Origin: CBDDHT01 sp965227905
GTDB lineage: Bacteria; Pseudomonadota; Alphaproteobacteria; Rhizobiales; Methyloligellaceae
Direction: 5' to 3'
NCBI GenBank assembly: GCA_965227905.1
Contig: OZ245780.1
Span: 5,084,001 to 5,148,000, forward strand
DNA length: 64,000 nucleotides
The notes under the pieces were generated by a model that was not told the DNA's origin, made no database searches, and saw only the letters and a program-made list of their open reading frames with translations. This document shows positions 34,582 through 43,221 of this stretch, piece by piece (within the stretch, counting starts at the first letter, position 1; the number at the start of each line of letters is the position of its first letter). The position numbers and the translations under genes are program-made.

Positions 34582-34935
34582 TTATCCTTGTGTATCGTCG
34601 CGAGCGTCGCGCGACGGCGTGCCGCTGAGAAGATCGGTTGCTGTCAGCGGAAACTGCTCGCTGAGGTCTTTGAGAAAACCCCACGGATAGATCCCGCGGT
34701 CGTGACCATCGGAGAACCGGATGTTAAGGCCGTATGCGCCGATCGGCGCGATTGCCGATATGGTTACGTCCGTAAAATCCTTTGCGATGTTGCCATCGAT
34801 ACGCTCCCGCACCGCACTGGCTGACCGACAGTTCGCACGAACCGTTTGTGCTCGCAGATGTGTTTCGCCGCCATTGGGCCAACACAATCGAAAACTGCGC
34901 TTGTCGTGCGCCACCGAAACAGAGTCTGGAACCAT
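34582..34935 (-). CDS. DUF971 protein (GBBH-like N-terminal domain)
   Basis: 117 residues. The DUF971 core is clear: LCWPNGGETHLRA, IAPIGAYGLNIRFSDGHDRGIYPWGFLKDL. This domain is found as the N-terminal zinc-containing part of gamma-butyrobetaine hydroxylase and alone as a small protein often near Fe-S assembly (ApbC/Mrp) genes. It is the first gene of the AprAB-like operon and ends 6 nt before the flavoprotein. A helper role in Fe-S or flavoprotein maturation is plausible but unproven. Start at the ATG 34935 (GAGG upstream) rather than the GTG at 34938. Confidence 0.85.
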   Translation of the reverse strand: MVPDSVSVAHDKRSFRLCWPNGGETHLRAQTVRANCRSASAVRERIDGNIAKDFTDVTISAIAPIGAYGLNIRFSDGHDRGIYPWGFLKDLSEQFPLTATDLLSGTPSRDARDDTQG

Positions 34936-35112
34936 CACATCCTCGTCACGAATTAGTGTCGCTCAAATGTGTGAGAGGGCATGGCCGGGCGATAGCAATT
35001 AGTTTACATCGGCTCGGGTTCGGCGAGAGATCGACACCTGCAATTAATTGACAGCCGCTCTGCAATCCGAGGCCTATTCCCGAAAACGACAACTTGCTAT
35101 TGGGAGATGCCA

Positions 35113-35445
35113 ATGACGTTTGTGGTGACCGAAGACTGTATCCGATGTAAGTACACGGACTGTGTGGCGGTTTGTCCCGTCGATTGCTTTTATGAAGGGG
35201 AGAATATGCTTGTTATTCACCCTGACGAGTGCATCGATTGCGGTGTTTGCGAACCGGAATGTCCGGCGGAGGCAATCATCGCAGATACCGAGCCCGAAGC
35301 TGAAAAGTGGATCGCATTGAACACGAAATATGCCGGGATATGGCCGAACATCACGGATACCAAGGAACCGCTTGAGGCAGCGGATGATTGGTGTGGCAAG
35401 GATAACAAGCTCCAATATCTGGATGCTGAGCCTGCCGCGGCATAG
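35113..35445 (+). CDS. fdxA: Ferredoxin FdxA, 7Fe type
   Basis: 110 residues, the standard length of FdxA. The N-terminal sequence (TFVVTEDCIRCKYTDCVAVCPVDCFYEG) and ECIDCGVCEPECP give one [3Fe-4S] and one [4Fe-4S] site, followed by the usual C-terminal tail with EKWIALNTKYAGIWPNI. It is a soluble low-potential electron carrier. The ATG at 35113 with GGGAG upstream matches the family start; an ATG 6 nt earlier is unlikely. It diverges from the DUF971/AprA-like operon and precedes the large Nfn-like flavoprotein by 121 nt, which suggests it is that enzyme's partner. Confidence 0.93.
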   Translation: MTFVVTEDCIRCKYTDCVAVCPVDCFYEGENMLVIHPDECIDCGVCEPECPAEAIIADTEPEAEKWIALNTKYAGIWPNITDTKEPLEAADDWCGKDNKLQYLDAEPAAA

Positions 35446-35566
35446 GCGAATGACCTGAAACTGGTTTTGTCGGGTCGAGGCGGTGAGCATTAACGAACAG
35501 GCTGGACGCGGGCGGCGAACTCTGTCGAAGCCTTTCGATCCGAAGGATCGCAACGTCGAGGAAGAT

Positions 35567-38500
35567 ATGACCGAAACGATCGACAATCCGACAGGTACGG
35601 AAACGCCGCAGCTGAAGCTGATGGAAGGCTTCAGTTTTGCAGATCTCTACGATCGGGATGGTCTGGTCCGCATTGACGCGGCATTTGTCAAACGCTTGAG
35701 CCAAGCAGATGCGGAATTGGCCGAGCGTCTGACCGCTGCCCGCGAAGCCGGCGAAGAGATGGATCGCAAAGAGCAATCGGATCTGATGCTCGACATCGTC
35801 CATCACGTGGATGATTTCATCGCCGAACTGTTTGGGATCGAGAACCAAAACCAGGCATTGCATGCCAGGCTCCACGGCTCAGACAATGTCTATTCCTGCA
35901 AGCGCCTGTTCGTTCAACGGAAGGCCGCCAAGACCTACAAGGAAGCAGATGCCGAAGGATTCGATGGCCCTGCACTTCGCGCAAAAATTGAAGAGCTGAT
36001 CGGCGAACCTTTCGGACAGATTCCCTATTCGAATGCTGTCATGGCCTGGATGGACGATGACGAGGCCAATGCCGATGCCCTGGCGCTCGCCGCTCAATAT
36101 GCAGCCTGGGCTCTGCATACGGAGGAAGGCCGTCGGCATCACGCGAGCGATGTTGTCTTCCGCAAGCCCGAAAAGGTCGACCATACGGATCTTGTACCGC
36201 TTGAGAAAATAGAGGTTCACGGCGTCGAGATGCTGCGCCAGCCGGCGGACAAACCGCTTTACGACCGTGACGCATTTCACCTGACCGATCATGGCTGCGA
36301 CGATATCGGCGCGCTCGACCAGGCCCACTATTGCATCATTTGTCACGAACAGGGCCGCGATTACTGCTCCCGTGGCAATCTCGATCGCAAGACCAAGGAT
36401 TTCACGAAGAATCCCCTCGGCATCACACTGGAAGGCTGCCCATTGGAAGAGCGCATCTCAGAGATGCATAAGGCCTTCCGCACCGGCCATGCCCTTGCTG
36501 CCCTTTCCATTATCGTCGTCGACAATCCCATGTGCGCCGGAACCGGTCACCGGATCTGCAATGATTGCATGAAGGCCTGCATCTATCAGAAGCAGGAACC
36601 CGTCGATATTCCGCAGGTCGAGACTCGCGTGCTCAAGGACGTTCTCGACCTTCCTTGGGGTTTCGAGGTCTACTCGCTGTTGACGCGCTGGAACCCGATG
36701 AACTTCGCGCGCCCGCTGCCGAAGCCGGCATCGGGTTACAAAGTCCTCGTCGTCGGCCTCGGTCCAGCCGGATACACCCTCTCCCATTACCTACAGAACG
36801 AAGGCCATGACGTGTTTGCCCTCGAAGGGCTCAAGATCGAGCCCCTGGCAAGCGATATCAGCGGCGTTGACGCCAAAGGCGAACGACATGACTTCCGTCC
36901 GATCCACGATGTGTCGGAACTGAGAGAGTCGCTCGACTCCCGCGTTCTGGCCGGATTTGGCGGCGTTGCCGAGTACGGCATTACCGTCCGCTGGGACAAG
37001 AACTACCTGAAACTGCTGCGGCTGCTTCTAGAGCGGCGCAAGACCTTTTCGATGTTCGGTGGTGTGCGCTTTGGCGGCGCGATCACGGCAGAACAGGCTT
37101 TCGCAATGGGCTTCGACCATATCGCGCTTTGCATGGGCGCAGGACGGCCGACCTTCCTCTCCATTCCGAATGGTCTCGCGCGCGGCGTCAGAGCCGCATC
37201 GGACTTTCTGATGGCGCTGCAACTGACGGGAGCTGCCAAAGAAGATTCACTCGCCAACCTGCAGATCAGACTCCCCGCCGTGGTTATCGGTGGCGGTTTG
37301 ACGGCCATCGACACGGCCACCGAAGCCCTGGCCTATTATGTTCGTCAGGTCGAGAAGTTCGCGACACGCTACGGGACGCTCGCCGATGACATTGGCGCTG
37401 ACGCGGTCCGCGAGACAATGAACGCGGAAGAGCTTGAAGTCGCCGATGATTTCCTGGCGCACGGAAAAGCCATTATCGCCGAGCGGGAAGCGGCGAAAGC
37501 CGAAGGTCGATCACCGAAATTCCTGCCTCTCCTCGAGAGTTGGGGCGGTGTGACCCTTGCCTATCGACGACGTCTGGCAGATGCGCCGAGTTATCAGTTG
37601 AACCACGAGGAAGTTGCCAAGGCATTCGAGCAGGGCATTCGGGTTGCAGAACTTGTTTCACCGACATCCATCGATGTCGACGATAATGGTCAAGCGGAAG
37701 CGATACATCTTGAGCGTCAGAAACTTGGCGAGGATGGACGGCTTGAAGGAACCGGCGAGGAAGTCTGTCTTCCGGCTCGAACGATCCTGGTGGCGGCAGG
37801 CACGCAACCGAATACGGTCCTGGCGCGTGAGCAGCCGGGATATGCATCCGTTTCCGGAAAATACTTCGAAGCCCTGAACGATGAGGGCGAAACAATCACA
37901 CTGCCGGCGTCAGCGAAACCGCAGGATGTGCAGGTCATTGCCCACAGAGAGGCGGACGGGCGATGCATCAGTTTCTTCGGCGACCTGCATCCCTCTTATG
38001 CCGGCAATGTCGTCAAGGCCATGGCGAGCGCCAAACAGGGCTATCCGTCTGTCGACAGAGTCCTTCGTGGCCATGCGGCGACGGAGACGAATGCGAAGGA
38101 TTTGGCGGCATATCTCAATGACGGCCTGCGAGCCGTAGTTCACGAGGTGATACGGCTGACCCCCGGAATTGTGGAAGTCATCATCCGCGCGCCGATGGCA
38201 GTCCAGGCCTTCGAGCCGGGACAGTTCTTCCGTCTTCAAAACTACGAAACCGGCGGGCCACGGATCGACGACACGACGATCGCCATGGAGGGACTGGCTC
38301 TCACGGGCGCGTGGGTTGATACGGAGCGTGATCTTATTTCGCTCATTGTCCTGGAGATGGGTGGCTCGTCAGACTTCTGTCAGTATCTGAAACCCGGTGA
38401 ACCCGTCATCATGATGGGTCCAACTGGCATGCCGACAGAAACACCGTCAGGCGAAACGGTCATGCTTGTCGGCGGCGGCCTTGGCAATGCTGTCCTGCTT

Positions 38501-39148
38501 TCGATTGGCCGCGCTTTCCGCGCCGCCGGCTCAAAAGTCCTCTATTTTGCAGGCTACAAGAAGCTACAGGATCGCTACCATATCGACCTGATCGAAGCGG
38601 CGGCCGATACGATCGTATGGTGCTGCGATGAGGGTCCTGGTTTCGCGCCCGGCCGCGACACGGATCTGAGTTTCCATGGCAACATCGTTCAGGCGATGGC
38701 GACCTATGCCAAGGGCGACCTCGGTGAGACACCGATTCCGATGCAGGATGTCGACCGCATCATTGCCATCGGCTCCGATCGGATGATGGATGCCGTCCGG
38801 CAGTCTCGGCACGATGTGCTAAAGCCCTATCTGAAGCCCGAACACCAGGCCATCGGTTCGATCAACTCACCCATGCAGTGCATGATGAAAGAAATCTGCG
38901 CTCAATGCCTGCAGCCGCATGAAGATCCGAGAACCGGCGAGCGATCCGTCGTCTTTTCCTGTTTCAATCAGGATCAGCCGCTGGATCATGTCGTTTTCCC
39001 GATGCTGCACCAGCGCCTGATTCAGAACTCTGTTCAGGAGAAGCTCTCGAAGCAGTGGATCGCACGCATGATCCGACACGCGCCGCCAGAAGCTGGCACG
39101 CAGAATGAAACTGGCGAAGCGGAGATTACGACCCAGCCAATAGCCTGA
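35567..39148 (+). CDS. Giant fused GltD/NfnB-like and PyrK/NfnA-like flavoprotein, 1193 aa
   Basis: Modules in order: residues 1-250, an unclassified helical region; 250-350, Cys motifs like the Fe-S N-domain of GltD/NfnB (CIICHEQGRDYC, GCPLEERI, NPMCAGTGHRICNDCMKAC); 390-850, a two-Rossmann pyridine-nucleotide oxidoreductase (VVGLGPAGYTL, VVIGGGLTAIDTATEAL); 858-1193, a ferredoxin-reductase module of the PyrK/NfnA type (FEPGQFFRL, VGGGLGNAVLL) ending in a [2Fe-2S] motif with Cys1105, 1111, 1114 and about 1131. NfnAB and SudAB keep these as two subunits and link NADH, NADPH and ferredoxin. The ATG at 35567 has GAGG upstream; an upstream GTG at 35483 is less likely. Its end overlaps the convergent DUF2177 gene by 23 bp. 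Bifurcating activity is inference. Confidence 0.85.
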   Translation: MTETIDNPTGTETPQLKLMEGFSFADLYDRDGLVRIDAAFVKRLSQADAELAERLTAAREAGEEMDRKEQSDLMLDIVHHVDDFIAELFGIENQNQALHARLHGSDNVYSCKRLFVQRKAAKTYKEADAEGFDGPALRAKIEELIGEPFGQIPYSNAVMAWMDDDEANADALALAAQYAAWALHTEEGRRHHASDVVFRKPEKVDHTDLVPLEKIEVHGVEMLRQPADKPLYDRDAFHLTDHGCDDIGALDQAHYCIICHEQGRDYCSRGNLDRKTKDFTKNPLGITLEGCPLEERISEMHKAFRTGHALAALSIIVVDNPMCAGTGHRICNDCMKACIYQKQEPVDIPQVETRVLKDVLDLPWGFEVYSLLTRWNPMNFARPLPKPASGYKVLVVGLGPAGYTLSHYLQNEGHDVFALEGLKIEPLASDISGVDAKGERHDFRPIHDVSELRESLDSRVLAGFGGVAEYGITVRWDKNYLKLLRLLLERRKTFSMFGGVRFGGAITAEQAFAMGFDHIALCMGAGRPTFLSIPNGLARGVRAASDFLMALQLTGAAKEDSLANLQIRLPAVVIGGGLTAIDTATEALAYYVRQVEKFATRYGTLADDIGADAVRETMNAEELEVADDFLAHGKAIIAEREAAKAEGRSPKFLPLLESWGGVTLAYRRRLADAPSYQLNHEEVAKAFEQGIRVAELVSPTSIDVDDNGQAEAIHLERQKLGEDGRLEGTGEEVCLPARTILVAAGTQPNTVLAREQPGYASVSGKYFEALNDEGETITLPASAKPQDVQVIAHREADGRCISFFGDLHPSYAGNVVKAMASAKQGYPSVDRVLRGHAATETNAKDLAAYLNDGLRAVVHEVIRLTPGIVEVIIRAPMAVQAFEPGQFFRLQNYETGGPRIDDTTIAMEGLALTGAWVDTERDLISLIVLEMGGSSDFCQYLKPGEPVIMMGPTGMPTETPSGETVMLVGGGLGNAVLLSIGRAFRAAGSKVLYFAGYKKLQDRYHIDLIEAAADTIVWCCDEGPGFAPGRDTDLSFHGNIVQAMATYAKGDLGETPIPMQDVDRIIAIGSDRMMDAVRQSRHDVLKPYLKPEHQAIGSINSPMQCMMKEICAQCLQPHEDPRTGERSVVFSCFNQDQPLDHVVFPMLHQRLIQNSVQEKLSKQWIARMIRHAPPEAGTQNETGEAEITTQPIA

Positions 39149-39536
39149 CGCCCTGATATCCCATTGCTGCAGAAAAACCGGTGAGCACAGTGCCCCAGGC
39201 CGTATCGACCAGCGCAACGCTCAATGGCCAGTTGCGGAGCGTCGCGTAATTGGTCATGTCGTAGGTCGCATACGCAAAAAACCCGAAAAGCGCACCGTAG
39301 AAACCGGCGGTAGCCATCGACTCATCTCGTAAGCCTGGCGCGACGGCAAAGATCACAATTCCGATCACATAAGCGGCATAGAATGCGACCGCCGCCCCCA
39401 TGCGTGGCTTCTCGCGCAGCAAATCACCCAGGCGATCGCGATAAAACCGCTTTGCAACGCGTGACAGCCACACGAAATCGATGGCCAGGAAGACCAAAGC
39501 TGTGATGAAATAGGCCGTCAAATATTGGAGCATCAT
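39126..39536 (-). CDS. DUF2177 membrane protein
   Basis: 136 residues, four transmembrane helices. The family pattern is visible in AIDFVWLSRVAKRFYRDRLGDLL and YATYDMTNYATLRNWPL. The family is common beside ECF sigma/ChrR and cyclopropane-fatty-acid gene clusters; its function is unknown. AGGATACGAAT precedes the ATG at 39536. A TGATCC-N18-TATCCG promoter candidate lies 26-55 bp upstream of the start, facing away from the FAD-oxidase gene. Its 3' end overlaps the large flavoprotein gene by 23 bp in opposite orientation. Confidence 0.88.
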   Translation of the reverse strand: MMLQYLTAYFITALVFLAIDFVWLSRVAKRFYRDRLGDLLREKPRMGAAVAFYAAYVIGIVIFAVAPGLRDESMATAGFYGALFGFFAYATYDMTNYATLRNWPLSVALVDTAWGTVLTGFSAAMGYQGVRLLAGS

Positions 39537-39561
39537 ATTCGTATCCTGCAGAAATGCCTTG

Positions 39562-39591
39562 CGGATACGTGAGCTTACTTCCCTCGGATCA
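39562..39591 (-). promoter_or_regulatory. ECF11/RpoE-type promoter candidate for the DUF2177 gene
   Basis: On the minus strand TGATCC (39591-39586), an 18-nt spacer, then TATCCG (39567-39562). TGATCC is the -35 element reported for Rhodobacter RpoE (ECF11). The -10 part is less convincing. Confidence 0.5.
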
Positions 39592-39638
39592 CACAACTAA
39601 TCGTGGTCACTCCCCCATTTCAACGCATAGGATCCATG

Positions 39639-39668
39639 TGATCCGGCCGACCGCTCATCGCGTAAAAA
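39639..39668 (+). promoter_or_regulatory. ECF11/RpoE-type promoter candidate for the FAD-oxidase/DUF1365/CFA operon
   Basis: TGATCC (39639-39644), an 18-nt spacer, then TAAAAA (39663-39668). It matches the RpoE/ECF11 -35 and an A/T-rich -10 and would start transcription near 39675, which favours the coding start at 39695 rather than 39674. Confidence 0.6.
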
Positions 39669-39694
39669 GGTCAATGTTCAACGGGCACTTCGCT

Positions 39695-41035
39695 ATGAAA
39701 TCCTCAAGCATCGCGGTTATCGGATCAGGCGTTTCGGGACTGTCGGCCGCCTGGCTGCTTTCCAAGTGCCACAAAGTAACGTTGTACGAGCAGGATGCGC
39801 GGCTTGGAGGTCATGCAAACACGGTCGATATTGAGACAGCCAACGGGGCACTCGCCGTCGACACAGGCTTCATCGTCTATAATGCGCAAACCTATCCCAA
39901 TTTGACCGCGCTGTTCGACCACCTGAATGTGGCAACCGAACCGACGGAAATGTCGTTTGCCTTGTCGTTGAACAACGGCCGATATGAATATGCCGGATCG
40001 GGTTTTGGTGGTTTTTTCGGCCAGACGAGGAACTTACTTCGGCCGCGTCACTGGCAGTTGCTGTCTGATATCTCTCGATTTTTCCGCACTGCCGAAGCCC
40101 GCGCGACCAACTACCCCGCTAACACCGCGCTGGGGACTTTTTTGACCCGTGAAGGCTATTCGCAAGCCTTCATCGATGACCATATCGTCCCGATGGGCGC
40201 CGCAATCTGGTCGACGGTTATGGAAGACATGCTCGACTTCCCGGCGACCGCCTTTATCCGCTTCTACGCAAACCACGGCATGTTGCAATTCAAGGGGCGT
40301 CCACACTGGCGAACCGTCACACAGGGCAGCCGCTCCTATGTCGACAGCCTGGTCGAGGACGGTGATTTCGCAGTTGCGCGATCCTGCTCTGTAAGGCGGA
40401 TCTCACGCCACGAGAAATTCGTGCAGATCGAAGATGAGCGCGGCGTCATTCGACCATTCGACCATGTCGTTCTTGCTACGCATGCCGACCAGGCACTGTC
40501 GGTGCTGAGCGATGCGGACGAGTTGGAACATGCGCGGCTTGGCGCATTTCACTATCGGCAGAACCGAGCCGTGCTGCATCGGGACAGACGTCTGATGCCA
40601 CGACGCCAACGCCTTTGGTCGAGCTGGAATTACCTGAAGCGAACACGCGGGACCGAAAGCGAACTCTCACTGACCTATTGGATGAACCGGCTGCAGAACC
40701 TCGACGATGACACCAACGTTTTTGTGTCGTTGAATCCGCCCGAGCCACTCCATCCAAAGGCTGTCGATGCCGAATTTGCCTACGAACACCCGATCTACTC
40801 GGCTGATGCCATGCAGGCTCAACAAAATCTCTGGGAATTGCAGGGACGCAAGCGCACATGGTTTTGCGGGGCCTACTTTGGCGCCGGCTTCCATGAAGAC
40901 GGCCTGCAAAGCGGACTCGCCGTTGCTGAGCAACTGGGTGGAATGAAGCGTCCCTGGCGGGTCGAAAACGAATCGGGACGGATTTTTGTCACTGAACCCA
41001 AAGAACAGCGGCGGCCTGTAGAGGCAGCGGAATGA
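39695..41035 (+). CDS. FAD-dependent amine-oxidase-family protein (fatty-acid desaturase candidate)
   Basis: 446 residues. The FAD motif is AVIGSGVSGLSAAWLLSK with the following EQDARLGGH; the C-terminal GAYFGAGFHEDGLQSGLAVAEQL closes the FAD site. It belongs to the NAD/FAD-binding amine-oxidase group that sits beside DUF1365 and CFA-like genes in many proteobacteria. In Rhodobacter and Rhodopseudomonas this neighbourhood makes furan fatty acids (Ufa proteins), and a member of this kind may be the methyl-fatty-acid desaturase; that match is inference. It overlaps the DUF1365 start by 4 nt (ATGA), and has an RpoE-type promoter candidate upstream. Confidence 0.85.
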   Translation: MKSSSIAVIGSGVSGLSAAWLLSKCHKVTLYEQDARLGGHANTVDIETANGALAVDTGFIVYNAQTYPNLTALFDHLNVATEPTEMSFALSLNNGRYEYAGSGFGGFFGQTRNLLRPRHWQLLSDISRFFRTAEARATNYPANTALGTFLTREGYSQAFIDDHIVPMGAAIWSTVMEDMLDFPATAFIRFYANHGMLQFKGRPHWRTVTQGSRSYVDSLVEDGDFAVARSCSVRRISRHEKFVQIEDERGVIRPFDHVVLATHADQALSVLSDADELEHARLGAFHYRQNRAVLHRDRRLMPRRQRLWSSWNYLKRTRGTESELSLTYWMNRLQNLDDDTNVFVSLNPPEPLHPKAVDAEFAYEHPIYSADAMQAQQNLWELQGRKRTWFCGAYFGAGFHEDGLQSGLAVAEQLGGMKRPWRVENESGRIFVTEPKEQRRPVEAAE

Positions 41036-41820
41036 GCCTCGAACAACATGCCGTATACGACGGCCTGGTGGTACACAAACGTCTGCGGCCTCGCCTGCAT
41101 GCCTTGCGCTACAAAGTGTTTTCGCTGCTACTGGATGTCTCTGATCTCGATGAAGCGGCCAAGAGACTAAAACTCTTCTCGCACAACAGTTTGAACCTGG
41201 TCAGTATCCATGATGGCGACTATGGCGATGGATCGCCGCTTCCAGACTATTTGAGAGGAATCGCCGAACAGAGCGGTTACGGGGATGAGATCGCACGCTT
41301 CCGAATGCTCTGCTATCCCCGCATCCTTGGTTATGCTTTCAATCCACTCACTGTCTATTTCGGTCTTGATCGGGAAGACCGAACCCGACTGTTGATTTAC
41401 GAAGTTAGCAACACGTTCGGCGAGCGCAAAACCTATGTTCTCCCGGCAGCCATGGATGCAGATCGGGAAATAATCGCACAGAGTTGCCGGAAGCGGTTCT
41501 ATGTTTCGCCATTCAACACCAGCGAGGGACGATATCGATTTCACGTGACCGCACCGCGTGATGCTCTGACCGTCGGTGTCGCGCTCGATGACGGCGACGG
41601 CCCCCTCCTCAAAGCCTATTTCCGAGGAACGCAGGCCCCATTCAGCGATCGCGCGTTGCTTCGGAGCCTCGGGCGCACGGGCTGGATGACTGTCAAAGTC
41701 ATTGCTGGAATCCATCTCGAAGCTGCCAAACTCTGGCTAAAGGGCGTACGTCTTGTGCGCCGCCCTCCTCCTCCCAAAGATCCCATCACCTTTGTCGATC
41801 GCCCAAACGAGAGTTTCTGA
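41032..41820 (+). CDS. DUF1365 protein
   Basis: 262 residues. The family blocks are present: VVHKRLRPRLHALRYKVFSLLLD, CYPRILGYAFNPLTVYFG and VSNTFGERKTYVL, with a basic C-terminus. DUF1365 is known almost only from the FAD-oxidase/DUF1365/CFA operon and has been linked to modification of membrane fatty acids under singlet-oxygen stress. It is translationally coupled to the FAD-oxidase gene (ATGA overlap) and precedes the CFA-like gene by 4 nt. It has no transmembrane helix of its own. Confidence 0.9.
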   Translation: MSLEQHAVYDGLVVHKRLRPRLHALRYKVFSLLLDVSDLDEAAKRLKLFSHNSLNLVSIHDGDYGDGSPLPDYLRGIAEQSGYGDEIARFRMLCYPRILGYAFNPLTVYFGLDREDRTRLLIYEVSNTFGERKTYVLPAAMDADREIIAQSCRKRFYVSPFNTSEGRYRFHVTAPRDALTVGVALDDGDGPLLKAYFRGTQAPFSDRALLRSLGRTGWMTVKVIAGIHLEAAKLWLKGVRLVRRPPPPKDPITFVDRPNESF

Positions 41821-41824
41821 GCAA

Positions 41825-43060
41825 ATGCTTGAAGAATTGACGGCTGGCCGGATGAGCGGCCTCAGCGTCTTGACCAGCCTGTTGACACCGGTCGTGAGAA
41901 CAGGCGGCAAACGTCTGCTCGCCTGGGAGCCGCAGGGCTCCGTTCTGATTGAAATGCCGACAGGGAGTCGTCTGCGATTCGGCCGCGCAGGCACCCATAG
42001 GGAGCCCGTGCTGAGGCTCAAGAACTATCGTCCGATTACACAATCCATTCGCCGGGGATCGCTTGGGTTTGCGGACGCCTATCTCGACGGGCATATCGAG
42101 TGTTCCGACCTCCAGGCATTGTTTGCATTCTTCCTGCGCAATCGTCAGTCGCTGGAAGCATCCAGCCGCGGGCTGTTCAAAGTCCGTATCGGCGACAGGC
42201 TGGCACATTGGGCCCGGCGGAATACACGGCAAGGCAGTCAGCGCAACATCTCGGATCACTACGATCTCGGAAACGATTTCTACCGGTTATGGCTTGATGA
42301 AGCGCTTGTCTACTCAAGCGGCTATTACGGCTCCGGCGCTGTTTCTCTCGAGGACGCGCAAGCCGCTAAATTCGACCTGATCCACGACCTACTCGAGACA
42401 ATGCCTGGCGAGGAGATCCTGGAGATTGGATGTGGTTGGGGTGCCTTCGCGCGTGCGACGGCAAAGCGCACCGGTGCGGCCGTGACAGGGATCACATTGT
42501 CGCGAGAGCAACTGGCGTTTGCGCGCGGCCTGGCAAGGCGCGAGGACCTGAGCGATGTTTGCAGATTTCGCTTCCAGGATTATCGAGATGTGACCGGCAA
42601 CTTCGATCACATCGTTTCCATTGAGATGATTGAAGCGGTTGGGGAGGAGAATTGGCCGACATTCTTCCAGAGCATTCATGATCGACTGAACCCCGGCGGA
42701 ACGGCCATCATACAGGCCATCACAATGAAAGAGACGGCCTTTGAGCGTTATCGACGAAAGTCCGATTTCATTCAGCGCTACATCTTCCCCGGTGGCATGC
42801 TCCCCACCCCAGAAATCATGCACCATCAGGCCGCCGGTGCCGGTCTTGCTTGTGAGAATATTCGCAGTTTCGGCAACTGTTATGCACGAACACTGCAAGA
42901 ATGGGGCAACCGCTTCGAGGCAAGTTGGCCGCGCATTGCCGAGATGGGCTTCGATGAACGATTCCGTCGCAAGTGGCAGTATTATCTGGCTTATTGCGAA
43001 GCTGGGTTCCTCGACGGAATCATTGATGTCGGCCTGTTTCGACTGACGAAGCCGAGTTAG
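41825..43060 (+). CDS. Cyclopropane-fatty-acid-synthase-family methyltransferase
   Basis: 411 residues, the usual CFA synthase length. The core has SDHYDLGNDFYRLWLDEALVYSSGYY, the SAM motif ILEIGCGWGAFA, SIEMIEAVGEENW, and the C-terminal YIFPGGMLPTPEIM and YLAYCEAGFLDG. It transfers a methyl group from SAM to unsaturated phospholipid acyl chains at the membrane, giving either a cyclopropane ring or a methylated alkene (UfaM-type). The neighbouring DUF1365 and FAD-oxidase genes favour the latter. Start at 41825 just after the DUF1365 stop. Confidence 0.92.
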   Translation: MLEELTAGRMSGLSVLTSLLTPVVRTGGKRLLAWEPQGSVLIEMPTGSRLRFGRAGTHREPVLRLKNYRPITQSIRRGSLGFADAYLDGHIECSDLQALFAFFLRNRQSLEASSRGLFKVRIGDRLAHWARRNTRQGSQRNISDHYDLGNDFYRLWLDEALVYSSGYYGSGAVSLEDAQAAKFDLIHDLLETMPGEEILEIGCGWGAFARATAKRTGAAVTGITLSREQLAFARGLARREDLSDVCRFRFQDYRDVTGNFDHIVSIEMIEAVGEENWPTFFQSIHDRLNPGGTAIIQAITMKETAFERYRRKSDFIQRYIFPGGMLPTPEIMHHQAAGAGLACENIRSFGNCYARTLQEWGNRFEASWPRIAEMGFDERFRRKWQYYLAYCEAGFLDGIIDVGLFRLTKPS

Positions 43061-43221
43061 AGCGGCCTTCGCTATCAACGGAATTCGGGGCACGTTGCCG
43101 CCGTCGCCGAGCTTAGTCCTAAGGCTTACAAACGCACCGCGATCCGGCATTCTTTGCGATATTTGGTTCATCTGCGCTTCTGGCTGCAAGGAATTCCGGC
43201 CAAAAACAGGTTGATGCCGCA

